From Paraburkholderia sp. BL9I2N2 (lineage in GTDB: Bacteria; Pseudomonadota; Gammaproteobacteria; Burkholderiales; Burkholderiaceae): 64,000 nucleotides of DNA. Below, piece after piece: positions 9,177 to 17,350 of the stretch (positions are counted from its first letter, which is position 1; each line of letters opens with the position of its first letter). The stretch is taken from contig NZ_SMGP01000001.1 of assembly GCF_004339745.1 (NCBI RefSeq), forward strand, positions 2,976,001-3,040,000, given 5' to 3'. The notes under the pieces are model-generated. The model did not search any database and was not told the DNA's origin. It saw only the letters and a program-made list of their open reading frames with translations. The translations under genes were made by a program, and so were the position numbers.

Positions 9177-9859
9177 CGCGGCGTGCCGAGTTGTCCATGC
9201 GAACCAGACCATCCACCGTGGGGCGCGCGCCGAACGGCGCGCTGCGTGCCGTCGATGCCGAGAACGACAACGACAACGACAACGCGAGCATCGAACCCTT
9301 CGACGACGTGAGCGAGCCAGGCACGCCGAATCATGCGGATCACGCGCATGGTTTGAACGGCATGAACGGAGCGAGTGCCGCGAACGGCACGCGACAGAAC
9401 GGCACGCAATCCGACACGCAGAACGAACCGCTCAGTCCCGACGATCCACTCGCGCCGCTGCCTTTCAATCCCTACAAAGGCAATCGCGGCCTCACGCGCG
9501 CCTGGCACGCGATGAAAAATTCGCTCGCCGGATTTCGCGTGGCGATTCGTGAGGAAAGCGCCTTTCGCCAGGAGCTCACGCTCGCCGCGATCCTGATTCC
9601 CTGCGGCGTGCTGGTGCCGGTCGAGCCGGTGTCGCGCGTATTGCTGCTCGGTTCCGTGCTGCTGGTGCTGATCGTCGAGTTGCTGAATTCGAGCGTGGAA
9701 GCGGCCATCGACCGGATTTCGCTCGAACGCCATGAACTCTCGCGCCGCGCGAAGGATCTCGGCAGCGCGGCCGTGATGGTCGCGCTCGGCATGTGCCTGA
9801 TGACGTGGCTGCTGATCGTCGGGCCACTGGTCGTGCATTGGGTCAAGGCATGGCTGTGA
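9173..9859 (+). CDS. dgkA: Diacylglycerol kinase with long low-complexity N-terminal extension
   Basis: The C-terminal 120 residues are a typical prokaryotic diacylglycerol kinase, a small trimeric inner-membrane enzyme that phosphorylates diacylglycerol with ATP. Seen are GLTRAWHAMKNSLAGFR, REESAFRQE, the signature ELLNSSVEAAIDR, AKDLGSAAV and three membrane helices. Ahead of it are about 105 residues of acidic, Asn/Gly-rich sequence with the tandem END-ND-ND encoded by GACAAC repeats near 9263; usual family members lack this. The start is taken as GTG 9173 (GAGGAAAG 9 nt upstream, overlapping the previous stop; 228 residues); ATG 9197 is the alternative. Confidence 0.88.
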   Translation: MTRRAELSMRTRPSTVGRAPNGALRAVDAENDNDNDNASIEPFDDVSEPGTPNHADHAHGLNGMNGASAANGTRQNGTQSDTQNEPLSPDDPLAPLPFNPYKGNRGLTRAWHAMKNSLAGFRVAIREESAFRQELTLAAILIPCGVLVPVEPVSRVLLLGSVLLVLIVELLNSSVEAAIDRISLERHELSRRAKDLGSAAVMVALGMCLMTWLLIVGPLVVHWVKAWL

Positions 9860-9948
9860 AGGCGCGCGTGAGCGCGTTTTAATGCGCTCACGCCGCCGTC
9901 GAACGGCGCGCGAAACCGCCTTGAGCAATGAAAATCCTGACTATCCGC

Positions 9949-9975
9949 TTGGTATAAGAACGCTCGGTTTATAAT
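9949..9975 (+). promoter_or_regulatory. Putative promoter with perfect -10, ahead of the TetR gene
   Basis: A perfect TATAAT lies at 9970-9975, with a weaker TTGGTA -35 candidate at 9949-9954 (15-bp spacer). Transcripts would start near 9982 and carry an untranslated leader of about 220 nt before the TetR start codon at 10205. Confidence 0.45.
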
Positions 9976-9995
9976 CGTCCGACAGTCTCACAGGA

Positions 9996-10071
9996 AAACG
10001 CTGGGCCGCCCCAAGTTTTCCGCTCCGCAGGAAGTCCCCGTTCCGAAGGAAGTCCCCTTTGGGGCTTGGGG
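9996..10071 (+). repeat. Structured leader with a dispersed repeat unit
   Basis: The unit AAACGCTGGGCCGCCCCAAG plus TTTTC (9996-10020) recurs, with three differences, at 28354-28380. Behind it GGAAGTCCCC occurs twice (10030-10039 and 10048-10057), and CCCCAAG (10009-10015) can pair with CTTGGGG (10065-10071). The segment is therefore a likely RNA structure in the TetR gene leader, built partly from a repeat present elsewhere in the chromosome. No other feature was seen in the 345-bp gap 9860-10204 apart from the promoter. Confidence 0.5.
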
Positions 10072-10204
10072 GAATTGCCCTCGCGGAGGCCTGTCGAACT
10101 GCGACAGGTTGGGGGCGCTCATATACCAACCGCGTCCGGGTGGATCACGCAAAGAGCGGCACGCCGCCGTGTGCCCCAGCCCGGCGTAACCAGGGCCGGA
10201 CGAC

Positions 10205-10930
10205 ATGGAAGCCAAACCTCCCCGCCGCACGCGCGAACGGATTCTCGAACTGTCGTTGAAGCTGTTCAACGAAATCGGCGAGCCGAACGTCACGACGACG
10301 ACGATCGCCGAGGAAATGGAAATCAGTCCAGGCAACCTGTACTACCACTTCCGCAACAAAGACGACATCATCAACAGCATCTTCAGCCAGTTCGAGCAGG
10401 AGATCGAAAAGCGTCTGCGTTTTCCCGACGACCATCGCGCGACCATCGACGAAATGTGGTCGTATCTGCAGTACATGGTCGATTTCACGTGGCGTTATCG
10501 TTTCCTGTATCGTGACCTGAACGATCTGCTGGCGCGCAATCGCACGCTCGAAACGCATTTCAAGCAGATCATCAGCCACAAGGTGCGGTTTGCGAGCCAG
10601 TTCTGCGAACAGCTCGTCGCTGACGGCGAAATGGTCGTCACGCCGGAAGAGCTGCACGTGATCGCCACCAACGTCGGCGTGATCGGCACGTACTGGCTCT
10701 CGTACCAGTTCGTGATGAACCCGCGCAAATACAACGAGCAGGAAGCGATGCGCGCGGAGCTGCATCAGGTGAGCGTGCAGATCGTGTCGCTGATGGCGCC
10801 TTATCTGCGCGGCCGCTCGCGGCAGATTTTCGACGACCTCGTGTCGGGCAAGCTGCCCAAGCGCGAGTTTTACGACTACCTGCCGCCCAAGGAAGGCGCC
10901 GCGCCCCGCAACGAACCGAAGGACGTTTGA
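10205..10930 (+). CDS. TetR family transcriptional regulator
   Basis: This 241-residue protein has an N-terminal TetR DNA-binding domain. Residues 8-55 contain RTRERILELSLKLFNEIGEP and the helix-turn-helix TTTTIAEEMEISPGNLYYHF, followed by the RNKDDI hinge typical of the family. The C-terminal 180 residues are helical and form a ligand-binding and dimerisation domain that resembles a proteobacterial group of unknown ligand. It precedes the LOG gene by 2 bp, so these two probably form an operon. The long structured leader suggests post-transcriptional control. Confidence 0.92.
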   Translation: MEAKPPRRTRERILELSLKLFNEIGEPNVTTTTIAEEMEISPGNLYYHFRNKDDIINSIFSQFEQEIEKRLRFPDDHRATIDEMWSYLQYMVDFTWRYRFLYRDLNDLLARNRTLETHFKQIISHKVRFASQFCEQLVADGEMVVTPEELHVIATNVGVIGTYWLSYQFVMNPRKYNEQEAMRAELHQVSVQIVSLMAPYLRGRSRQIFDDLVSGKLPKREFYDYLPPKEGAAPRNEPKDV

Positions 10931-10932
10931 GC

Positions 10933-11517
10933 ATGAAGTCGGTGTGTGTGTATTGCGGCTCCTCCAACGGAGCCAAACCGTTGTATGCGGAAGCGGCGCG
11001 CGCCTTTGGCCGCGCGCTGGTGCAAGCCGATCTCGCACTGGTGTACGGCGGCGGCAAGGTCGGTCTGATGGGTGTGATCGCCGACACGGTGATGGCCGAA
11101 GGCGGCCGCGCGATCGGCGTGATTCCCGAGCTGCTGGTCAACAAGGAAGTCGGCCATAACGGCCTGACTGAACTGCATGTCGTGCCCGATATGCATCATC
11201 GCAAGAAGATGATGGCCGACCTGTCCGACGCGTTCGTCGCGATGCCTGGCGGCGCGGGCACGCTCGAAGAGCTGTTCGAGGTCTACACGTGGGCGCAACT
11301 CGGCTACCACCAGAAAGCGGTGGCGCTGCTGAATATCGACGGCTTCTACGATCCGTTGATCAATATGCTTCAGCACACCGTCGACGAAGGGTTCATGCGC
11401 CAGACCTATTTCGACATCCTGCAGATCGACGCCGATCCCGCCGGGTTGATCGGCAAGCTGCAACGCTACCAGCCGCCCGTCAGCGACAAGTGGGCGATCA
11501 AGCGCGACGCGGTCTGA
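10933..11517 (+). CDS. LOG family protein (cytokinin riboside 5'-monophosphate phosphoribohydrolase-like)
   Basis: This 194-residue Rossmann-fold protein carries the LOG signature PGGAGTLEELFEV (residues ~98-110) and the nucleotide-binding start VCVYCGSSNG. LOG enzymes remove ribose phosphate from cytokinin nucleotides or act as AMP/IMP nucleosidases (YgdH/PpnN relatives). In soil and plant-associated bacteria cytokinin activation is possible, but a general nucleotide role is just as likely. The ATG at 10933 is preferred over an upstream in-frame TTG inside the TetR stop region. Confidence 0.9.
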   Translation: MKSVCVYCGSSNGAKPLYAEAARAFGRALVQADLALVYGGGKVGLMGVIADTVMAEGGRAIGVIPELLVNKEVGHNGLTELHVVPDMHHRKKMMADLSDAFVAMPGGAGTLEELFEVYTWAQLGYHQKAVALLNIDGFYDPLINMLQHTVDEGFMRQTYFDILQIDADPAGLIGKLQRYQPPVSDKWAIKRDAV

Positions 11518-11541
11518 GTTTCCCTTAACGTTGAGGTTGCG

Positions 11542-12288
11542 ATGACGAAAGCCGTTCTGATCACCGGTGGCAGCCGCGGCATTGGCCGCGCGACCGCGCG
11601 TTTGCTGGGTGCGCGCGGCTGGTCGGTCGGCGTGAATTACGCGCAAAATCTCGCCGCGGCGCAGGACACCGCCGCCGAAGTCGAACGCGCGGGTGGCCGC
11701 GCGTTGACGATTGCGGGCGATGTCGCGAACGAAGCCGACGTGCTGGCGATCTTCGACGCGCTTCAACAGAAGTTCGGCCGGCTCGATGCGCTCGTCAATA
11801 ACGCCGGGATCGTCGCGCCGTCGAGCCAACTCGCCGACATGGACCTCGCGCGCCTGAAGCGCATGTTCGACGTCAACGTGCTAGGCGCGTATCTGTGCGC
11901 GCGCGAAGCCGCGCGGCGCATGTCGACCGACCGCGGCGGCGCGGGCGGCGTGATCGTCAACGTGTCGTCGGCGGCGTCGCGTCTTGGTTCGCCGAACGAA
12001 TATGTCGACTACGCCGGCTCGAAAGGCGCCGTCGATACGATGACGCTCGGCCTCGCCAAGGAACTCGGCCCGCGAGGCGTGCGCGTGAACGCGGTGCGCC
12101 CTGGGTTGATCGACACCGATATCCACGCGAGCGGCGGCAAGCCCGAGCGCGCCGCGCAACTCGGCGCGACCACACCGCTCGGCCGCCCCGGCACGGCCGA
12201 CGAAGTGGCGGAAACGATCGCCTGGTTGTTGAGCGACGCTGCTTCGTATGTGACGGGTGCGCTGCTCGATGTATCCGGCGGACGCTAG
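11542..12288 (+). CDS. SDR family NAD(P)-dependent oxidoreductase
   Basis: This classical short-chain dehydrogenase has 248 residues. It shows the cofactor motif TGGSRGIGRATA at residues 7-18, NNAG at about residue 88, the catalytic Ser in NVSSAASRLG, the catalytic Tyr and Lys in YVDYAGSKGAVD, and GLIDTDIH. Proteins of this form reduce or oxidise hydroxyl/keto groups, often annotated as 3-oxoacyl-ACP reductase or sugar dehydrogenase. The substrate cannot be named. It follows the LOG gene by 24 bp on the same strand. Confidence 0.9.
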   Translation: MTKAVLITGGSRGIGRATARLLGARGWSVGVNYAQNLAAAQDTAAEVERAGGRALTIAGDVANEADVLAIFDALQQKFGRLDALVNNAGIVAPSSQLADMDLARLKRMFDVNVLGAYLCAREAARRMSTDRGGAGGVIVNVSSAASRLGSPNEYVDYAGSKGAVDTMTLGLAKELGPRGVRVNAVRPGLIDTDIHASGGKPERAAQLGATTPLGRPGTADEVAETIAWLLSDAASYVTGALLDVSGGR

Positions 12289-12351
12289 GTCTCGCTTTCC
12301 TGCTCGCTACGCGCCGCGTGCGCGTCAGCCGAGCGGCTAGTGCCTGTGGGC

Positions 12352-12993
12352 CTAGAACGATGAACCGGGTGTGCGCAGGAAGGCGCTTTCTTCCGCCGTC
12401 GAGGGACGCCCGAGCGGCGCGTTGCGATGCGGAAAGCGTCCGAAACGCTCGATGATTTCCGCGTGCCGCACCGCGGACCGGTAATACGACTTGCCGCCCC
12501 GCTCCGCGTCCAACTGCTTGAACAGACGCAGCGACTCGCGCTGACTTGCGAGCGTTTCATCGTGCTCGAACGGCAAATAGGCGAACGCGCGATGGTGCAC
12601 CGTAGGCAACCGGCGGTCGGCCCCACTGGCGATCATCTGCTGCGCGGTGAGCAAGGCTTTCTGGTCGGCGGCGAACGCGCGCGCCGTGTTACGGTGACAA
12701 TTGCGCGAGAACTGATCTAGCACGATGACGAGCGCCAGCGCGCCAAGCGGTGTTTGCGCCCAGTTGTCGAGCGCGGACTCGCGGGCCGCATCGATCAGGG
12801 TACCGAAGCGTTCCCGCAGCATCGTGTCGAAAGCCGCATTGCGTGAAAACCAGATTTTGCGCTCCGTGCCGAACTCCGGCGCGCCCGGTACGCCGAACCA
12901 GCAGTCGAGGACTTCGCGTGCTTCCTGAGGCAAGTCGGCGTAATCCGCAGTTGCCGCGCCGGGTGTCGAGCCCAACCCCAACCCGTTAGCCAT
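12352..12993 (-). CDS. DUF924 family protein
   Basis: This 213-residue helical protein belongs to the DUF924 family, recognised by VLDCWFG near the N terminus, the WFSRNAAFD segment, VIVLDQFSRNCHRNTARAFA and the C-terminal AEIIERFGRFPHRNAPLGR. Function is unknown; the fold is TPR-like. Its start overlaps the end of the globin gene by 8 bp, so both are likely translated from one mRNA. Confidence 0.9.
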   Translation of the reverse strand: MANGLGLGSTPGAATADYADLPQEAREVLDCWFGVPGAPEFGTERKIWFSRNAAFDTMLRERFGTLIDAARESALDNWAQTPLGALALVIVLDQFSRNCHRNTARAFAADQKALLTAQQMIASGADRRLPTVHHRAFAYLPFEHDETLASQRESLRLFKQLDAERGGKSYYRSAVRHAEIIERFGRFPHRNAPLGRPSTAEESAFLRTPGSSF

Positions 12994-13399
12994 TCCGGTT
13001 GCGCATCCAGTCAGCCGTTTCGAAGAACGAGCCGAGCAGGCGCTCCCTCAGCGGCTCGGCAAGACCGACTTCTTCCATCGCCCACGCCATGCACCTGAGC
13101 CACTGATCGCGCTCGCTGGAGGCGATCGCGAACGGCAAATGCCGTGCGCGCAAACGCGGATGACCGAAGCGGCTGATGTAGTGATCCGGGCCGCCCATCC
13201 AGCCGCACAAGAACCAGAAGAACTTGTCGCGCGAACCGTCGAGCGATTCCGGATGCAACGCGCGGATTCCGGCGAAATCCGCTTCGAGATCCATCAGGTC
13301 GTAAAAGCGGTCGACCAGTTCACGCACACGCGCTTCGCCGCCCACCAGTTCGAAGGCCGTCGGCTGCGCCGCGGACACTTCGTCGTTCAAATCACTCAT
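12986..13399 (-). CDS. Group II truncated haemoglobin
   Basis: This 137-residue 2/2 globin is a haem protein of the bacterial group II type, which binds O2 or NO and is thought to protect against nitrosative or oxidative stress. Visible are the start of the fold (TAFELVGGEARVRELVDRFY), the CD/E region DKFFWFLCGWMGGPDHYISRFGHPRLRARH with the proximal His in HPRLRARHLPF (F8), and the conserved Trp in the G helix (DQWLRCMAWAM). It overlaps the DUF924 gene and is separated by 26 bp from the permease gene behind it, on the same strand. Confidence 0.92.
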   Translation of the reverse strand: MSDLNDEVSAAQPTAFELVGGEARVRELVDRFYDLMDLEADFAGIRALHPESLDGSRDKFFWFLCGWMGGPDHYISRFGHPRLRARHLPFAIASSERDQWLRCMAWAMEEVGLAEPLRERLLGSFFETADWMRNRNG

Positions 13400-13425
13400 A
13401 CCTGCTCACTAACCGATAAGAAAAA

Positions 13426-16011
13426 TCACGCGTCCCGCAGCGATTGCAACGCCGGCCGCGCCAGCACATGCCGCAAGCTCAGCCAGCCGCCCACGCCGGC
13501 ACACGCGATGCCGGCGGCGATGCCCGCCGGCAACAACCAGGGATTGAAACTCAGATAGAACTCGAAGACGCGCGTCGCCAGCACGTAGCCGATGGCCTGC
13601 GCGCCGGCCGCCGCCATCAGACCCGCCAGCGCGCCGACCGCGACGAACTCGGCGATCTGCACCGCCCGCACCTGTCGATGCGACGCGCCCAGTGCGCGCA
13701 GCAGCGCGGATTCTCGCATACGCTCATCGCGCGTGCCGGCAAGCGCCGCGTACAGCACGAGCACGCCCGCCGCGAGCGTGAACGCGAACAGGAACTGCAC
13801 CGCGCCGATCACCTGCTGCAAGACGCGCTGCACCTGCGCGAGAATCGGCCCGGTGTCGATAGCCGTGAGGTTCGGATAAGTGGAGATCAGGCCGTCGATG
13901 GTCGACTGTTTCTCCTGCGGCAAATGGAAGCTCGTGATGAACGTCGCCGGGAAATCCTGCAACGCAGCGGGCGGCATCAGCACGAAAAAGTTGACCTTGA
14001 ACGAACCCCAGTCGAGCTTGCGCACACTCGTGACCGGCGCGTCGATTTGCAAGCCGGTCACGTCGAAACGCAGCATGTCGCCGGGCTTCACGTTGATCAG
14101 CTTGGCGAGCCCCTGCTCGATCGAAATCTGCGGCGTTTTCGTGTCGCCGTACCATGTGCCGGCGGCGAGACGGTTGTCGTCGGGTAGCTCGGTCGTGTAC
14201 GACAGATTGAATTCGCGATCCACGAGACGCTTGGCGTCGTCGCCCTTGAACGCATCCGGATTGACCGGCTTGCCGTTGATCGCCGTCAGCCGTCCGCGCA
14301 CCATCGGTGCGAGCACCGTACCGGGCACGCCATGCGTGCTCAGATATTGCGTGACGGCGTCGCGCTGGTCGGGCTGGATGTCGATGATGAATTCGTTCGG
14401 CGCATCGGGCGGCGTCGATTTACGCCAGCCAGCCACGAGGTCGTTGCGCGTCATCGCAATCAGCAACAGACACATCAGGCCGATGCCGAGCGCGGTGATC
14501 TGCAATGCGCTCGCGCTGCTGCGCCGTTCGAGCGACGCCAGCGCATAACGCCAGCCGATGCTCGCATTCACGCGCTCGCTGCGCACGACGCGCGCCGCGC
14601 CCCATAGCGCGAGCCGCGCGATGCACGCGAATACCAGCATCCCGCCCGCGAAGCCGCCCGCGACGATCCCGCCGAGCTTCAACTCGCCCGCCGCGATGAT
14701 CAGCAGCGCGGCGAACAGCGCGATGCCTAGCGCGTAGGCCGCCCACGCCGTGCGCCCCGCTTCGCCCCATTCGCGGCGCAGCACGCGCACCGGCGGCACG
14801 CGCGTGAGCGGCAACAGCGGCGGCAACGCGAAGCCCAGGAGCAGCACGAGACCGGCCGCGATGCCTTCGAGTGCCGGCCATACCGTCGGATACGGCAGCA
14901 CCACGTCGATCAGACTGCCGAGCCACGTGAGCAGCGCGAGATGCCCGAGGTAACCGAGCGCCACGCCCAGCGCGCCGCCAATCAAACCGAGTCCGACGAA
15001 TTCAAGCGTGAAGAGCGCACGCAGCGTCGACTGACTGACGCCGAGGCAACGCATCGCCGCGCAGCCGTCCAGATGCCGGCGCATATACCGATGCGCGGCC
15101 ATTGCAATCGCCACGGCCGCCAGCAAGGCCGTAAGCAGCGAGACGAGCGTGAGGAAGTGACTCGCGCGGTCGAGCGTCTGGCGCACTTGCGGCTGCCCAT
15201 CCTGCAGCGATTCGAGCGCGACGCCGCGCATCTTGCCGCCGTCCACCCGCTCATGCGCGAACTGCGCGAAACGCGCCACCGATTCGTCCGGGCCCGCGAC
15301 CAGCAAGCGGTACGTCACACGGCTGCCGTAGGTGACGAGGCCGGTCGACGGCACGTCGTCGGCACGCAACATCAGGCGCGGCGAGAAGTTGACGAACGAG
15401 AAACCGCGGTCGAGTTCGCGCGTGATCACCGCGCCGATCGTGAAGTTGCGACCGCCGACTTTCACCGCGTCGCCGACACGCACCTTCAACGCGTCGAGCA
15501 GCGCCTGATCGACCCACACGACGCCCGGCGGCGGAATCGACTGCGCCGGATGGTCCGCCGCGCCCGGCGCCGACGCGATGCGCAACGCGCCGCGCAGCGG
15601 ATAACCGGGCGACACGGCTTTGATCGCGGCAAGCCGCGAGACCGGCTGTGCGCCGGTCGAATTGATCATGCTGGGAAAGATCGCCGTACTGGCGGTATTC
15701 AGACCGAGCGCTTTGGCTTGCCCGGCGAATTGCGGATCGACCGGATGATCGGCCCGCACGATGAAGTCGGCGGCAATCATGCGCCGCGCGTCGCGTTCGA
15801 GCCCCTGGTGCAGACGGTCAGCCAGAAAGCCGACACTCGACAAAGCCGCCACGGCCAGCACCAGCGCCAGCAGCAGCATCGTCAGCTCGCCCGCGCGCCA
15901 GTCGCGCGCCGTCATGCGAATGGACTGGCGCACCAGATCCATGCCACCGAACCGGCGCGTCGTCGTCGGTAAAGCCCTGCGCGCCGTGGAACCCCGTACC
16001 GTATCGCTCAA
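13426..16011 (-). CDS. Large FtsX/MacB-type ABC transporter permease (YbbP-like)
   Basis: This 861-residue inner-membrane protein has the layout of YbbP-type permeases: one N-terminal helix (AGELTMLLLALVLAVAALSS), a large periplasmic domain, a bundle of three helices, several central helices, a second periplasmic domain and three C-terminal helices with two FtsX domains. Such permeases work with a YbbA-like ATPase in lipoprotein or lysophospholipid handling. No ATPase gene adjoins it here, which is unusual and suggests it is encoded elsewhere. The ATG overlaps the stop of the DUF4126 gene (ATGA), so it is translationally coupled. Confidence 0.85.
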   Translation of the reverse strand: MSDTVRGSTARRALPTTTRRFGGMDLVRQSIRMTARDWRAGELTMLLLALVLAVAALSSVGFLADRLHQGLERDARRMIAADFIVRADHPVDPQFAGQAKALGLNTASTAIFPSMINSTGAQPVSRLAAIKAVSPGYPLRGALRIASAPGAADHPAQSIPPPGVVWVDQALLDALKVRVGDAVKVGGRNFTIGAVITRELDRGFSFVNFSPRLMLRADDVPSTGLVTYGSRVTYRLLVAGPDESVARFAQFAHERVDGGKMRGVALESLQDGQPQVRQTLDRASHFLTLVSLLTALLAAVAIAMAAHRYMRRHLDGCAAMRCLGVSQSTLRALFTLEFVGLGLIGGALGVALGYLGHLALLTWLGSLIDVVLPYPTVWPALEGIAAGLVLLLGFALPPLLPLTRVPPVRVLRREWGEAGRTAWAAYALGIALFAALLIIAAGELKLGGIVAGGFAGGMLVFACIARLALWGAARVVRSERVNASIGWRYALASLERRSSASALQITALGIGLMCLLLIAMTRNDLVAGWRKSTPPDAPNEFIIDIQPDQRDAVTQYLSTHGVPGTVLAPMVRGRLTAINGKPVNPDAFKGDDAKRLVDREFNLSYTTELPDDNRLAAGTWYGDTKTPQISIEQGLAKLINVKPGDMLRFDVTGLQIDAPVTSVRKLDWGSFKVNFFVLMPPAALQDFPATFITSFHLPQEKQSTIDGLISTYPNLTAIDTGPILAQVQRVLQQVIGAVQFLFAFTLAAGVLVLYAALAGTRDERMRESALLRALGASHRQVRAVQIAEFVAVGALAGLMAAAGAQAIGYVLATRVFEFYLSFNPWLLPAGIAAGIACAGVGGWLSLRHVLARPALQSLRDA

Positions 16012-16619
16012 TCGTGCCTGCTCCTGGCAAAGCGCGACACCATGTGCGTCGCCATGCCGCGAAAACCGCCCTGCACCCCACGCCAGAGCCGCGGCAACGC
16101 CCAGCCGGCCAGCATCAGGAAGCCCACCATCAGCACCAGAAAGACGAGCGGCACGAACAGCGCGAGCAGCATGCCGCCGAACACGAGCCCGTCTTCAGCG
16201 GTCGAGGTCACGACATTCGACACCGGTTCCGGCGACAGATTGATCAACGCGCGCGTGCCCGCTTTAGCAAGGTGCGCCGTGCCCGCCAGCGTGCCGCCCG
16301 CGAGCGCGGCCACGGTCAACAGCGCCGGATCGGCATGGCCGAGCGCGCCGGCTGCCAGCACGGCGCCCGCCGGAATGCGAATGAAGGTATGGACCGCGTC
16401 CCACAGCGAATCGAACGCGGGGATCTTGTCGGCGAGGAATTCGGTGACGGTCAGCACGCCCGCCACGCCGATGACCCACGGCGAGGACAACGCGGACAGC
16501 GTATCGGGAAGATGGACGAGGCCGAGCCGGGCGAATACGCCGGCCAGCAGGACCGTCAGATAGAGGCGCAGACCGCTGCCCCATGAGAGGCCCGCAGCGA
16601 GCGAAAGTGATTCAAGCAT
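16008..16619 (-). CDS. DUF4126 membrane protein
   Basis: This 203-residue protein has about five hydrophobic helices and the DUF4126 pattern GLSWGSGLRLYLTVLLAG, ADKIPAFDSLWDAVHTFIRI and AGGTLAGTAHLAKAGTRALI. The family is widespread and has no known function. The frame is open to 16682, but the start is placed at 16619, where GGAGGC lies 5 nt upstream. It is followed in a 4-bp overlap by the FtsX-type permease, suggesting a joint role at the inner membrane. Confidence 0.87.
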   Translation of the reverse strand: MLESLSLAAGLSWGSGLRLYLTVLLAGVFARLGLVHLPDTLSALSSPWVIGVAGVLTVTEFLADKIPAFDSLWDAVHTFIRIPAGAVLAAGALGHADPALLTVAALAGGTLAGTAHLAKAGTRALINLSPEPVSNVVTSTAEDGLVFGGMLLALFVPLVFLVLMVGFLMLAGWALPRLWRGVQGGFRGMATHMVSRFARSRHD

Positions 16620-16875
16620 GGCCGCCTCCGGGCGCGCTGTGCGTGCCGGGCGCTTCGACGGGCCACGAAAGGGGAGCCGCACTGAAGTCGTCAGACCCGC
16701 GCCAAGCCGGCCGCGCCAAATGGGCCGCGGACAATTTCAGGTTGGATTCGATCTCATTATAGCCACGTTAATTCGCAGAACGCAGAGCGGAGAATAAATG
16801 GCGAGACTGATTGGGCGCCGGCCGGGCATCGGCGGACTCGGCGAATGCGCCCGGCAGCGGCATGCAATGCAGGGC

Positions 16876-17196
16876 TCAATGCCCGGAAGATAGCTTCAAT
16901 CCGATCAGTCCGACCACGATCAGCGCCGCGCTGGCGACCCGCGCGACGGTCAAGGCCTCGCCCATCATCACGATCCCGAAGATGAACGCGCCGACCGCGC
17001 CGATCCCGGTCCACACCGCGTACGCCGTGCCGAGCGGCAATTGGCGCATGGCCATGGCGAGCAGCACAAAGCTGCCAAGCGCAGTCACCACCGTGAACAC
17101 GGACGGCCAGAGCCGGGTAAAACCTTCGGAGGTCTTGAGACCGGCCGCCCACGCGACTTCGAGCAAACCGGCAATCAACAGAAGAATCCAGGACAT
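16876..17196 (-). CDS. sugE: SugE/Gdx guanidinium exporter (SMR family)
   Basis: This 106-residue small multidrug resistance protein has four membrane helices. The essential Glu13 is in [20 protein letters not shown], and the [12 protein letters not shown] stretch is typical of Gdx proteins, which export guanidinium in exchange for protons as dual-topology dimers. The guanidine-II riboswitch directly upstream supports guanidinium as the true substrate rather than quaternary ammonium drugs. The gene stands alone, with 256 bp to the next gene start downstream. Confidence 0.93.
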   Translation of the reverse strand: MSWILLLIAGLLEVAWAAGLKTSEGFTRLWPSVFTVVTALGSFVLLAMAMRQLPLGTAYAVWTGIGAVGAFIFGIVMMGEALTVARVASAALIVVGLIGLKLSSGH

Positions 17197-17215
17197 GAGA
17201 CAGCTCCATGGTCAG

Positions 17216-17258
17216 ATGGGGCCGTCCCCGTTTGTGAAACCGCAAGGTCGTCCTTACG
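17216..17258 (-). promoter_or_regulatory. Guanidine-II (mini-ykkC) riboswitch
   Basis: Read on the minus strand, two short hairpins with the diagnostic ACGR loops are present: AAGG-ACGA-CCTT (17255-17244) and GGGG-ACGG-CCCC (17229-17218), joined by 14 nt. This is the whole known architecture of the mini-ykkC class, in which the two loops kiss and each binds a guanidinium ion. It lies about 20 nt ahead of the sugE start, just upstream of the ribosome-binding GGAG, so translational control of export is expected. Confidence 0.93.
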
Positions 17259-17265
17259 AACTGTA

Positions 17266-17274
17266 ATTATACCA
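17266..17274 (-). promoter_or_regulatory. Extended -10 promoter of sugE
   Basis: The minus strand reads TGGTATAAT, an extended -10 (TGnTATAAT), with no good -35. Transcription would begin just ahead of the first riboswitch hairpin, leaving the riboswitch as almost the entire leader. Confidence 0.6.
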
Positions 17275-17350
17275 AAGCCCGTTCAGGCGCCGCCGGCAGC
17301 GGGCCGCCGCAAGCAAGCGCGCCGCGCCGTCGCAAATTAGCCACACGGCC

